Assembly: GCA_030602885.1 (NCBI GenBank)
Contig: JAUVYV010000006.1
Location: forward strand, 1 to 64,000
Length of the DNA stretch: 64,000 nucleotides
Direction of reading: 5' to 3'
Origin: Phycisphaerales bacterium
Lineage (GTDB): Bacteria > Planctomycetota > Phycisphaerae > Sedimentisphaerales > Anaerobacaceae
The position numbers and the translations under genes were made by a program. Of the stretch, positions 19,942 to 29,342 are shown piece after piece (the stretch's first letter is position 1; each line of letters opens with the position of its first letter). The notes beneath the pieces were generated by a model. The model was given only the letters and a program-made list of their open reading frames with translations. It searched no databases and was not told the DNA's origin.

Positions 19942-22900
19942 ATGACTACTCAATTCATTACTAACCAAGAGAAGCTTCTCTCAGATGTTGTCAATAACAT
20001 TCTCCCCTGTGCGGAGCGGTTATATTTCCTAATAGGATACTTTTACTTTTCTGGCTTTCAGGAGATATATAAGCAGGTAGCTAAGAAAGAGGTCAAGATT
20101 CTGGTCGGTCTTGAAGTTGAACGAGACCTCGCAAACAGGATAAGGGAGTTTCAGGTCATACAGGAGGTGCATGCCCCCCGAGGCAAGATAAGGGAAAGCT
20201 ACTACAGGTCGTTGGTGCAGCTCTTCAACGACACCGATTTCTTCGATTCGCGGGAGAAGCAAGAAGCGTTCAAGCTCTTTATTGAAAAGATGAAGAACGG
20301 TACGCTTGAAATAAGAAAAACGCTACAGCCAAATCACGCCAAGCTTTACATCTTCGAGAATAAGGAAGAATTTAGTCAGGGTGGGGATTATCCAGGGACA
20401 GTCATAACGGGGTCGAGCAACTTTACGAGGTCGGGATTTAGAGGGACGTTTGAGATCAACGTTGTGTCCAGAGATGCTGGAAATTATGCCGAAGCCTGGA
20501 AGATATTTCAGGATCTTTGGGAAGATGCCGTCACCATAGTTGACAAGGAGAATATTGACCAGTTCCTCTACAGCGTGGTCCAGAAGGTCTGGATAGACAA
20601 ATTACCACGGCCCTTCTTGCTCTATGTGCGCGTCTTGGAAGAGTACTTTCCACAATACAAAAAGGATTTTTTGAGGCTACCAAGTGAAATTACAAAGGGC
20701 AAGTATATCAATCTCAAGTATCAGGAAGATGCGATAAGAAGAGCGATTGACATTCTGCAAAGGCACAACGGCGTTATCGTTGCCGACGTTGTGGGCCTGG
20801 GCAAAAGCATCATTGCGTCCGCTGTAGCCCACAATCTCAACATTCCGACCATCATTATCTCACCACCTCATTTGATAGAGCAGTGGGATGACTACCGCTG
20901 GTTTTTCGAGTTCCACGCCAAAATCTACAGTAGCGGGAAAATCGAACAGGCCCTTGAAGAAAACGACGAAGATCAAGAAAAGCTGCTAATCATAGATGAG
21001 GCACACAAATACAGAAACGAGCTTACGGCTGATTATGCAAATCTCCACCAGCTTTGCCAGCGAAACAAAGTTATGCTGCTGTCGGCAACACCGTTCAACA
21101 ATCGTCCTCAAGATGTCTTCTCTATGGTCAAGCTGTTTCAGATACCGACAAGGTCAACAATACAGACAGTCGATAACCTGTCCTATCAATTCAGAGAACT
21201 ATCCCGGGAATACAAAAAGGTCAAAGAAATCCAGAAAAAGAAAGCAGAGAGCGAGAGCTCAATCGCAGCAAGGATTAGGCAAATCGCAGGTGAAATCAGG
21301 GACATTCTTTATCCGCTGGTAATCAGGCGATCACGTTTGGATTTGGAGGAGATAGAAGAGTACAGGGACGACCTCAAACAACAAAACATATCTTTCCCCA
21401 AAGTCCACGACCCGGAGATGTGCGTATACGATCTGGAAGACTTGAGTGAGCTTTACGAGGCTACGCTTGAGAAAATTGCCCCGGAGGATGAGGAAGGTGG
21501 ATTCATCGGTGCCCGTTATATGCCCACCAACTACATCAAAAACTTCGAGTCATACAGGAAAAAAATCGCCGAGGAGATGGGCATAGACGAAAATCTCCTC
21601 AGGCAAACACAAGTCAACTTGGCAGACTTTATGAAACGCCTGCTTGTTCGCCGGTTCGAGAGCTCCATCTACGCCTTCCGGTCAACCTTAGACTCGATTA
21701 TTCATTCGTCCGAGGTTATCGTGGATTGGTACGAAAGACTGGGCAAAGTACCTGTTTACAAGAAGGGAAAGCTTCCCGACGTTGATGCACTGGTCCAGGC
21801 AACGGGAGAAGACCTCGATGAAGAACTGCCGGAAGCTCTTCTTGAGAACGAGCTGCGAAGCTACATCGAAAAGGGCTTATGGCTCATCGAGAAGAAGGAA
21901 CTGAAAAAGGAGTTCATTGACTGCGTGAAGCAAGACATCGAGCTCCTGTCACAGATACGTGAGGAGTGGTTCGGAAATGGATTTCCGGACGACCGTAAGC
22001 TCAAACACTTCGCCGAGATTGTCAAGGACAGGCTCAGCAAAGACCCTGAAAGAAAAATTGTAGTTTTCACTGAATTTGCTGACACCGCTGAACACCTGTA
22101 TGAGAACCTGAAAGACCATTTCCGAGTCTTCAAGTATTCGGCAAAAGACGCAACGAAAACAAATAAGAGGACCATCAAAGAGAATTTCGATGCGGGCAGC
22201 AATGTCCAGAAAGACGACTACGATGTCCTGATAGCCACCGATGCGATCTCCGAGGGCTTCAATCTCCATCGAGCAGGCATCGTTTTCAACTACGACATCC
22301 CCTACAATCCCACGAGAGTAATCCAAAGAGTCGGGCGAATAAACCGCATCAATAAGAAAGTCTTCGACGAATTGTTCATTTGTAATTTCTTCCCCACTGC
22401 GACAGGAGAAAGGGAAACACGGGTAAAGCAAATCTCTACCTTGAAGCTTGCTATGGTACACGCCCTGTTCGGTGAAGATACTAAGGTGTTGACCAAGGAT
22501 GAAGAACTCCAATCGTGGTTTTCACAGCAGTTTAAGGAAGCATTGAGCAGCCAGGAAGAGCTATCTCCTGAGACCACCTACGAGAATTTCATCAGGAATC
22601 TGCGAACATCAAACCCCGAAATCGTCGAGGAGGCACGCAGCATACCGAAAAGATGTAGAGTAAAACGAACCGTCAAGAAAGACCGGTCCGGTGTGCTCGT
22701 TTTCGGTAAGAAAGGCGAGGAATATACCTTCAAGCTCGGAACGAACACAAAAGAGCCGACTTCCTTAGGTGTGGCAGATGCACTGGAACTCTTTAAAGCC
22801 GAGATGTCAGAGCAATCCGAGCAGACCAGTGATGCGTTTGAGCCGGTTTACGAAAAGGTAAAGGCCAAGCTGTTCACAAGAAAGACAGAAGTCGCTCTCG

Positions 22901-23184
22901 ACAGAGGCAAAAGAGACACAATTCTCAAAGTCGAGGCCCTCAAAGACAAACTGCCGAAAAAAAGGGACTATCTTGAGGACCTGCTTTACGTGCTTAAAGA
23001 ACTGGATGCACTGCCGGACCGATACAGCCGCTTTATCAGGTCGATTGACTTAAAGACTCTGGAGGAGGATTTCGAGCTTTTGCAAAGACAATGTCCCCAC
23101 AATTATCTTGTTGGCATTATTGAACGCGAAAAGCGAATTGAAGAGGGACCAGAATCGCTAATCTTGTCAGAGGAGCTAATTTAA
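19942..23184 (+). CDS. PLD-domain SNF2-type helicase, putative defence protein
   Basis: 1,080 aa. N-terminal phospholipase D-like nuclease module with one HxK motif (NHAKLYIF, His132/Lys134) and GSSNFTRSG at 157-165. Then a superfamily 2 helicase: Walker A VGLGKS at 284-289, DEAH box in LLIIDEAHKYRNE near 352, motif III LLSATPFNN, and C-terminal VFTEFADTAEHL, ATDAISEGFNL and arginine-finger motif QRVGRINRI near 795. PLD-helicase fusions next to N6-adenine methylases occur in restriction-like defence loci; DISARM likewise uses helicase, PLD and methylase parts. The next gene starts 4 nt after the stop, indicating one operon. I infer that it translocates on and cuts unmodified DNA. A single HxK suggests the PLD site forms by dimerisation. 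Confidence 0.88.
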   Translation: MTTQFITNQEKLLSDVVNNILPCAERLYFLIGYFYFSGFQEIYKQVAKKEVKILVGLEVERDLANRIREFQVIQEVHAPRGKIRESYYRSLVQLFNDTDFFDSREKQEAFKLFIEKMKNGTLEIRKTLQPNHAKLYIFENKEEFSQGGDYPGTVITGSSNFTRSGFRGTFEINVVSRDAGNYAEAWKIFQDLWEDAVTIVDKENIDQFLYSVVQKVWIDKLPRPFLLYVRVLEEYFPQYKKDFLRLPSEITKGKYINLKYQEDAIRRAIDILQRHNGVIVADVVGLGKSIIASAVAHNLNIPTIIISPPHLIEQWDDYRWFFEFHAKIYSSGKIEQALEENDEDQEKLLIIDEAHKYRNELTADYANLHQLCQRNKVMLLSATPFNNRPQDVFSMVKLFQIPTRSTIQTVDNLSYQFRELSREYKKVKEIQKKKAESESSIAARIRQIAGEIRDILYPLVIRRSRLDLEEIEEYRDDLKQQNISFPKVHDPEMCVYDLEDLSELYEATLEKIAPEDEEGGFIGARYMPTNYIKNFESYRKKIAEEMGIDENLLRQTQVNLADFMKRLLVRRFESSIYAFRSTLDSIIHSSEVIVDWYERLGKVPVYKKGKLPDVDALVQATGEDLDEELPEALLENELRSYIEKGLWLIEKKELKKEFIDCVKQDIELLSQIREEWFGNGFPDDRKLKHFAEIVKDRLSKDPERKIVVFTEFADTAEHLYENLKDHFRVFKYSAKDATKTNKRTIKENFDAGSNVQKDDYDVLIATDAISEGFNLHRAGIVFNYDIPYNPTRVIQRVGRINRINKKVFDELFICNFFPTATGERETRVKQISTLKLAMVHALFGEDTKVLTKDEELQSWFSQQFKEALSSQEELSPETTYENFIRNLRTSNPEIVEEARSIPKRCRVKRTVKKDRSGVLVFGKKGEEYTFKLGTNTKEPTSLGVADALELFKAEMSEQSEQTSDAFEPVYEKVKAKLFTRKTEVALDRGKRDTILKVEALKDKLPKKRDYLEDLLYVLKELDALPDRYSRFIRSIDLKTLEEDFELLQRQCPHNYLVGIIEREKRIEEGPESLILSEELI

Positions 23185-23188
23185 TCCT

Positions 23189-26100
23189 ATGGACTTCAAT
23201 TTACCATATGACCGTAATAGCTACGTTCGCTTCTTCAGGAGCCAGTTTCTGCCCGAAGATTTCGATGCAAGCTGCGAAAGCATATCCTTAAGCTTCAGCC
23301 CTCAATACACTCAGCAAGTAACTAAAATCGGCCAATCGAGATCCCTGGATCTGAATGTCTACGAGGTCAAACACACCTCTGAACGTGACCCTCGCGTTTC
23401 ATTGTCGAAGGAATCGTTCCGGCTTTTGGCTGAATATGGCCAAAAGCGGGCCTTGGTCCTGTTCATTTCGAAGACATCGAAGAACTACCGCCTGTCCTTA
23501 GTAACCATCGATTTGAAATGGGAAGAAGGGAAGCGCCCGACCACGGAATACTCTAATCCGAAGCGATTCTCTTTCTTCCTCGGCCCGGATGCCAAAGTCC
23601 ACACGCCGCAGGAATATCTGATAAGGCAGGGCAGGGTCAAAGACTTCGATGATATTAAGAACCGATTTTCTATCGAGGTTGTGAACAAGGACTTCTACAC
23701 CCAAATTGCTATCCTCTTCACTAGGCTCACGGGTGGCACAAGACAAATCGGCACTGAGACTCGTGATTTCAAGACTGGAGAACTTGCCTTCCCATCTCCG
23801 GATGATATCACAAGGAAGGAATTCGCCGTTCGTCTAATTGGCCGACTTGTCTTCTGCTGGTTTCTGAAAAAGAAACACTCAATACAAGGCATACCGCTAT
23901 TGCCTGAAGAACTCCTCTCGACAGATGCTGTCGGCAAGAACAGTGGCTACTATCACAATGTCCTCGAACCCTTGTCCTTTGAAGTCCTAAACACACCGAT
24001 GGGCGAAAGAGCCGAAAGCTTTGCATCCAAACCTTGGGCAATAATTCCATTTCTAAACGGCGGCCTGTTCACCCCACATGAGGATGACTACTATGAGCTT
24101 GATGACCTCGGTATATCGAAGCACATCAACACATTTAAGGTCCCCGACGATTGGCTGCACGACCTGCTTGAAATCTTCGAGACGTACAACTTCACCATCG
24201 ATGAGAACACGCCAGTCGATGTTGAGCTTTCAATCGAACCTGAAATGCTCGGTAGAATCTTTGAAAACCTCTTGGCTGAAATCAATCCTGAGACAGGCGA
24301 CACAGCACGCAAGGCTACGGGGAGTTACTACACGCCCAGGTCAATCGTCGAGTATATGGTCGACCAAAGTTTAAAGCAGTATCTTCTTACAAGAACCAGT
24401 CTTGCTGAAGACAAAATCAGGTCTCTGCTCGACTATGCGGAAGACGAACCTGGCCTAACCGATTTTCAGAAGGACGCGGTACTTGATGCTCTCGACGCGA
24501 TCAAGGTTATCGACCCCGCCTGCGGCAGTGGGGCTTTCCCTATGGGTGCTCTGCAAAAGATACTCCTGATCTTGCAGAAAATAGACCCCGACTCAAACAA
24601 GTGGCTTGAAAGGATTCTCGCAAGCGTCAAGGATCAGCTTGTCGCAAAAGAACTCAAAAGAAGTGTCGGGCAGCCAAATTACCTGCACAAGCTCGGAATC
24701 ATTAGAGATTGTATCTATGGCGTGGACATCCAGCCAGTCGCTGTTGAGATTTCTAAGTTAAGATGTTTCCTCTCACTTATTGTGGACCAGGCGGTAGATG
24801 ACTTGGAAGACAATCGCGGCATCAAGCATCTTCCCAATTTAGACTTCAAGTTTCTCTGTGCGAACAGCCTCATCGGGCTTCCCCAAAGAGCATCCCAGGA
24901 GACTATGTTCGAGGCAAAGGAGGCAATCAAGGAGCTGGAAAACCTCAGAGATGAATGTTTCCAAGCCGAAACCGCCAAGGGCGAATTGGAGAAACGCTAC
25001 TGTCAGATTCGCAAGAAGATGTTTGCGCATATCGAGAGCTGGGGTGGGCGAGATCTCCTGACTCTCAAGCTGATGGAATGGAATCCTTTCTCAGACGAGC
25101 CTGCTACCTGGTTCGATCCCGAGTGGATGTTTGGAGTCAGGAACAGCTTCGATTTAGTTATAGCCAATCCTCCCTACATTGATTCGGAAGCAATGACAAA
25201 ATCTATGCCCGATTTGAGAAAAACAATAGCGGCGTCTTACAAGGCAGCTAAAGGCAACTGGGATATTTACATAGTATTCTTTGAGTTCGGCCTCCGGATT
25301 CTGAAGAGGCCGGGCTCCCTTGCATTCATTAGCCCTGATAAATGGATTTCAAAACCGTTTGGGACTGAACTCAGAAAGAATACCATAGGCAACATATCTG
25401 CCATTGTGAAAGCCGGACGAACCGTATTTGAAAGCAGCAAAGTGGACGCCATAGTTTCACTTTTCCAAAAGCCGTCTTGCGAAAACATACAGACGCTGAT
25501 TGTTGAAGGTGATCGTATCGTCTTAAAGAATGCTGTGAACAAAAAGAAATTGAGGCCCCCGTTTGCTCTTGATTTCCTGTTCTCTGATTATCTGAAGCTC
25601 TTACTCAAAATCGAGTCGACCCCAAATCGACTCTCAGATTGGTTTGATTGCGAAAATGCTTGTGCAACATCTGATGCCTACAAATTGAAGCCTCTTATCA
25701 GCGATTTGTCTCTAAGAGACGACTTTGATCAACACAGCCAACTGAAGATAATAAACACCGGGACCATTGGGAAATACACATCGAAGTGGGGCAAGAAAGA
25801 AATGACTTACTTAAAGGACAAGTACCTATGCCCGGTTGTAAATAAAGAGGAGTTTTTGAATACGTTTAGAAACACTTATGCAGAGAAATCAACACGACCC
25901 AAAATCATAATAAAAGGGCTGACCCTGCTGGATGCTTGTTTAGATGCCGCTGGTCAGATTATACCTGGAAAGTCAACCTTGCTTATTAGCACCAACAATA
26001 TGAGTGATTTGAAATACTTATTAGCCTTGATAAATAGCAAACTGGCGTTCTTTTACATACGAGAAAAGTACCCAGCATCAAGTTACAATCAAGGGATTAA

Positions 26101-26344
26101 TTTTACTAAGCATATGATAAATGCCCTCCCGGCTCCACCCGTATCACAAAGTCAAAAGAGACCTTTTGTTGATTTAATCAACAAGATCCTAAAACTCTCA
26201 GAGTCCTATGATTGTTTTGAAAATTCCAGTAAGCAAAATAAACGTGAAGAATATGAACGGCAAATTGACCAGATGGTTTACAAGCTCTACGGCCTTACGC
26301 CCGAAGAAATCGCCATCGTGGAAGGGCATGGAAAACCAGATTGA
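23189..26344 (+). CDS. Eco57I-type N6-adenine DNA methyltransferase with N-terminal nuclease-like domain
   Basis: 1,051 aa. Methylase core: RKATGSYYTPRSIVEYMVD (the helix before motif I in this family), motif I DPACGSGAFP near 442, motif IV NPPY near 661-664 in the context DLVIANPPYIDSE. The C-terminal third (LNTGTIGKY, STLLISTNN, INSKLAFFYIREKYP) is a TaqI/Eco57I-like target recognition region, and the end LYGLTPEEIAIVEG is typical. The N-terminus (VYEVKHTSERDPRVSLS, residues 57-73) is conserved in this family and contains an ExK reminiscent of PD-(D/E)XK nucleases; that reading is inference. Partner of the PLD-helicase 4 nt upstream. Likely substrate is adenine in a specific, unknown DNA site. 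Confidence 0.85.
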   Translation: MDFNLPYDRNSYVRFFRSQFLPEDFDASCESISLSFSPQYTQQVTKIGQSRSLDLNVYEVKHTSERDPRVSLSKESFRLLAEYGQKRALVLFISKTSKNYRLSLVTIDLKWEEGKRPTTEYSNPKRFSFFLGPDAKVHTPQEYLIRQGRVKDFDDIKNRFSIEVVNKDFYTQIAILFTRLTGGTRQIGTETRDFKTGELAFPSPDDITRKEFAVRLIGRLVFCWFLKKKHSIQGIPLLPEELLSTDAVGKNSGYYHNVLEPLSFEVLNTPMGERAESFASKPWAIIPFLNGGLFTPHEDDYYELDDLGISKHINTFKVPDDWLHDLLEIFETYNFTIDENTPVDVELSIEPEMLGRIFENLLAEINPETGDTARKATGSYYTPRSIVEYMVDQSLKQYLLTRTSLAEDKIRSLLDYAEDEPGLTDFQKDAVLDALDAIKVIDPACGSGAFPMGALQKILLILQKIDPDSNKWLERILASVKDQLVAKELKRSVGQPNYLHKLGIIRDCIYGVDIQPVAVEISKLRCFLSLIVDQAVDDLEDNRGIKHLPNLDFKFLCANSLIGLPQRASQETMFEAKEAIKELENLRDECFQAETAKGELEKRYCQIRKKMFAHIESWGGRDLLTLKLMEWNPFSDEPATWFDPEWMFGVRNSFDLVIANPPYIDSEAMTKSMPDLRKTIAASYKAAKGNWDIYIVFFEFGLRILKRPGSLAFISPDKWISKPFGTELRKNTIGNISAIVKAGRTVFESSKVDAIVSLFQKPSCENIQTLIVEGDRIVLKNAVNKKKLRPPFALDFLFSDYLKLLLKIESTPNRLSDWFDCENACATSDAYKLKPLISDLSLRDDFDQHSQLKIINTGTIGKYTSKWGKKEMTYLKDKYLCPVVNKEEFLNTFRNTYAEKSTRPKIIIKGLTLLDACLDAAGQIIPGKSTLLISTNNMSDLKYLLALINSKLAFFYIREKYPASSYNQGINFTKHMINALPAPPVSQSQKRPFVDLINKILKLSESYDCFENSSKQNKREEYERQIDQMVYKLYGLTPEEIAIVEGHGKPD

Positions 26345-26402
26345 CGAGACAATCGAAGCCCACGGCGGCTGGCCAATAAAATGAATTTATGGGATTATTG
26401 AA

Positions 26403-27512
26403 ATGCCTCGACATCGTGGTTTGACTTTGCATAAACTTGTCAGTGCCATTGACCCTGAATTGCTGGAACGATATTTTAAAGAGAAGCTGCCGAAGGGAAC
26501 GAAATTACCTCCTCGTTTTACTATGAGTCCGGGGACGTTTGAAGATTTTATGACTGACGCTCGAAATGCGGAAGCCAAAGCTTTGCTCTTGGAGGACTTT
26601 CAAAAGATAAATGACATTTGCGAGAAGGCCAAAAATCATATAGTCAAGGCATACCGGCAGTTTCAAATAAAGTGGAAGGAAGGAGAAGCGCCTGAAAATA
26701 TGGCTATGAAACTCTTTCTTGACCATAAAGAAGCTTTTGACTATGCCTATACATGGTTCTGTTACTATCATACGTCAAGCTCACTGAGCAGCCATATTTT
26801 GCCGGGCAATTTCAAGCTGACGAAAGATACGCTCGATGCTTTTCTTAAAGAAACGAAAGAATGGTTTGAACAACTCGCAAAAGGCAATGAGTGTATTATC
26901 ACACCCTATAACGAGAAAGATTCGACTGTTATACTGGTGAAGCACGGCAGCTATGTCCGAACAGTAGCGTATTGGAAGGAAGACAAAATTGAGATTGCCT
27001 CTTTCCGGCCTGCAAATGAGGATATACTTCTTTACGATAAGACCGATGGAATCCTACGGATAAAAACGTCGCTTCACAAAGACCGCGAGCAGTATATTGA
27101 ATCTTTTTCACGCTGTATTATGGGCGATGAGGCCCTTGCTGCGAGCGGCAACCGGGATAAAACCTATACTCTGAAACCGTTGCAGGATGGCTCGTTTGAC
27201 TGGAGCGGAAATAAGCACATAAGCGAAATAATACTGACGGAAGTAACGCTTCGACTTATGGGAAAGACCAGGCCGGTCGTGATAATAAGCTCAGGCGATG
27301 TGCGAAAGAGCTTACAGGAGAACATTGGCGGAATTAACCTTGGCAATGGTGAACTCACTTACGCCCGTTTTCGCTTTGTGTTGAAGGTTGACGGCAGGAA
27401 GCGAAAGGTCTCGGTTGCAATTACGCCTCCAGTAAAGACCGACTTGGCCCAGAAGAGGCACTCGGATATTATCTCTGACTATCTCAAAGAACAGGGGGTT
27501 AAACTGGTTTGA
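26403..27512 (+). CDS. Unrecognised protein of the defence cluster (369 aa)
   Basis: No family recognised. Mainly helical, Lys/Glu-rich N-terminal half (coiled-coil-like around 60-110, with an aromatic WFCYYHTSSS segment near 118-127). The C-terminal half looks alternating alpha/beta (VILVKHGSYVRTVAYW, KIEIASFRPANEDILLYD, RPVVIISSGDVRK). It lies 58 nt after the methylase, and the next gene overlaps its stop as TTGA, so the two are translationally coupled. Position makes a role in the methylase/helicase system likely, for example specificity, sensing or regulation, but no motif decides this. Confidence 0.75.
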   Translation: MPRHRGLTLHKLVSAIDPELLERYFKEKLPKGTKLPPRFTMSPGTFEDFMTDARNAEAKALLLEDFQKINDICEKAKNHIVKAYRQFQIKWKEGEAPENMAMKLFLDHKEAFDYAYTWFCYYHTSSSLSSHILPGNFKLTKDTLDAFLKETKEWFEQLAKGNECIITPYNEKDSTVILVKHGSYVRTVAYWKEDKIEIASFRPANEDILLYDKTDGILRIKTSLHKDREQYIESFSRCIMGDEALAASGNRDKTYTLKPLQDGSFDWSGNKHISEIILTEVTLRLMGKTRPVVIISSGDVRKSLQENIGGINLGNGELTYARFRFVLKVDGRKRKVSVAITPPVKTDLAQKRHSDIISDYLKEQGVKLV

Positions 27513-28540
27513 TTGCTTATATCTTAGGTGAGTTAGAGAAGAACCCCACAAGTATTTTTTATAAACAAGACCTGCTCAAGCGGTCTAAGAAGTATTTTGA
27601 AGAGTTACAGCGTCTCAGATTGCTAACGTATGTCCAGCCAGACCCAAATAGTGAAACGTTTCCATGCTCTTTGCCATGCGAAAACGCCTGCCCTATGGAT
27701 ATTGTTGAAAATGAAGGCAAACAGTATGCTGTCTGCTCACAGAATGATGAGATAGACCCCATTCTCTTAGACGCGGACGCAATAGAGCAATACGAGTTTT
27801 CTATAGAGAGATTTTTGGAGCACATTCGAGCGGCCAATGGCTTTGGTGGGACACTTCAAAGGATAGCACAAGATTTGTTTTATCTTGGTCACACAACTTA
27901 TAAGGGTAATCGAGTGGGTTTTATTTTTGGTTTTACCTGTGTGCGCAAGGGGGTGTTAGAATTGACGGGGCTGAAACGTCTTTGCAGCGATGATGATTAC
28001 TTAATCGTTTTTAGCCCGGTTTCTTTAATAGAAGATGTATTCTGCAAAAAGCAATTAGAGCAAGAGAAAATTGTACAAACATCTTTAACCATTTCGCTGG
28101 ACTTCCAGGCATATAAATTCTCAGTTGAAAAAGTTCTTTCTGGAATAGTGGCACGCGAAGTTGATAAAACAGTACATCCGAACCGAGCCGCGCTCGTTGG
28201 AGCAACCAAATGGGAAGAAATCACTATTGAGGTTATTGACGATGATACGATAAAATGCAAGGCAGGGGCTGAAAACTGGCAACGATATGGTTACTTTGAG
28301 CTTGGATTTAGGGACGAACGTAAAACATTGCCGAATAAACTGTGGTCCATATTCTTATCTTTAGCTGAACAGAATCAGCCCTCAGTAAATTCTCAAAAAA
28401 TCACACCTAAAGATATTCAACGCATTCGCAAGACACTGCGGGAAGCATTTGGTCTTCAGGGGATGCCAATAAAACGATATGACGAGAACGCCAAGAGGTA
28501 TCCGTGCAAATTCAAATTTGTTGACCCACGAGAGTGGTGA
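27509..28540 (+). CDS. Unrecognised Cys-cluster protein of the defence cluster (343 aa)
   Basis: Starts at a TTG overlapping the previous stop (TTGA) with AGGGGG 10-15 nt upstream. The N-terminus looks like a winged-helix segment (SIFYKQDLLKRSKKYFEELQ). Residues 50-75 carry a CSLPCENACP cluster with a further Cys in YAVCSQ, a possible zinc site. The middle is mixed alpha/beta (RVGFIFGFTCVRKG, DYLIVFSPVSLIED). The C-terminus ITPKDIQRIRKTLREAFG with a basic tail KRYDENAKRYPCKFKF could bind nucleic acid. Family unknown. Paired with the 369-aa protein upstream; the last gene before the mobility module. Confidence 0.72.
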   Translation: MIAYILGELEKNPTSIFYKQDLLKRSKKYFEELQRLRLLTYVQPDPNSETFPCSLPCENACPMDIVENEGKQYAVCSQNDEIDPILLDADAIEQYEFSIERFLEHIRAANGFGGTLQRIAQDLFYLGHTTYKGNRVGFIFGFTCVRKGVLELTGLKRLCSDDDYLIVFSPVSLIEDVFCKKQLEQEKIVQTSLTISLDFQAYKFSVEKVLSGIVAREVDKTVHPNRAALVGATKWEEITIEVIDDDTIKCKAGAENWQRYGYFELGFRDERKTLPNKLWSIFLSLAEQNQPSVNSQKITPKDIQRIRKTLREAFGLQGMPIKRYDENAKRYPCKFKFVDPREW

Positions 28541-28818
28541 AAACATATCTTAAGAGCCAAGATGAAATTTCATTTTGGTTTCCCCTTGAAAAGGGCATTT
28601 TCTGAAAAAATTCCTTCCTCTTCGACACATAAGCTTTTTCCTTTTAGTTCGCTACGCATAACACGATCCGGAGCATCCTCTTAATCCGATATTGGCATCA
28701 CTTTTCGCTGTCTGAGAATGAAATTTCGCCATTAAAGGGTAGTAGGCAACGATGGTCATGCAATGGCCGTACCAAAGCCTTAACCAACGTAGCGTGAATT
28801 GTGAACAAGGAGAAAGAA
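28541..28818. other. Intergenic boundary between defence cargo and mobility module
   Basis: 278 nt, AT-rich at the left with a small ccctt-gaa-aaggg hairpin near 28584-28596 that may terminate the cargo operon. The right part presumably holds the promoter of the excisionase gene. No attachment-site repeat recognised. Confidence 0.4.
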
Positions 28819-29055
28819 ATGGGTAATCAAGAGTTAAATCAAACCTGCCAACTCATTAGCTGCAAAGAATTGGCTAAGCGTCTCAGCCTGAGCAAGCGAC
28901 AAATTTTCCGGCTGAACAGTTGTGGAAAGATACCTGCCCCCATAAGAATCGGCGGTAGTGTGCGCTGGGCGGAGAGCACAATTGCACAATGGCTTAAAGC
29001 CGGAGCGCCCGACAGAAAAACCTTCGAGACCATGCAGCAGGCGGGTGGTGAATGA
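28819..29055 (+). CDS. AlpA/MerR-like helix-turn-helix excisionase-type protein
   Basis: 78 aa from the ATG at 28819, which has AAGGAGA directly upstream; a GTG at 28801 in frame lacks that support. The sequence LISCKELAKRLSLSKRQIFR followed by GKIPAPIRIGGSVRW and IAQWL is the classic winged HTH of the AlpA/HTH_17 excisionase group, which bend attachment-site DNA or activate integrase genes. It overlaps the next small gene by 4 nt, placing it first in the mobility operon. Confidence 0.82.
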   Translation: MGNQELNQTCQLISCKELAKRLSLSKRQIFRLNSCGKIPAPIRIGGSVRWAESTIAQWLKAGAPDRKTFETMQQAGGE

Positions 29056-29342
29056 TGAGAACCAGAGAAGGGCAGATAGCAGAGCGCAAAGAACAAATGT
29101 CAAAGATTCACAGGGCGAACTATGACAAGGCTATGAAGGGCAGGAGTATGAAGGCAGCGATAAAAGCCTTCTGTCTTATGTGTGTCCAGTGGCAAAAGGA
29201 AGAAGTCCGGCTCTGCACAGATTTAGGCTGTTCGCTATATCCTTACAAACCGTATAAGAGCAGGTCAAACCGTGTGTCTGAGGGGCTTAGTTTCGGCGCA
29301 GAATCAAAAAAGTCGGGTCGGGGGGGTGATGATGCCAAGTAA
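29052..29342 (+). CDS. Small Cys-rich protein of the mobile module
   Basis: 96 aa starting at tandem ATGs that overlap the previous stop. It contains CLMCVQWQKEEVRLCTDLGC then SLYPYKPYKSRS: four spaced Cys with a YPYxPY tail, which looks like a zinc ribbon. Similar short proteins sit beside primase and integrase genes of small integrative elements; function not established. Its 3' end overlaps the next gene by 14 nt. Confidence 0.65.
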   Translation: MMRTREGQIAERKEQMSKIHRANYDKAMKGRSMKAAIKAFCLMCVQWQKEEVRLCTDLGCSLYPYKPYKSRSNRVSEGLSFGAESKKSGRGGDDAK

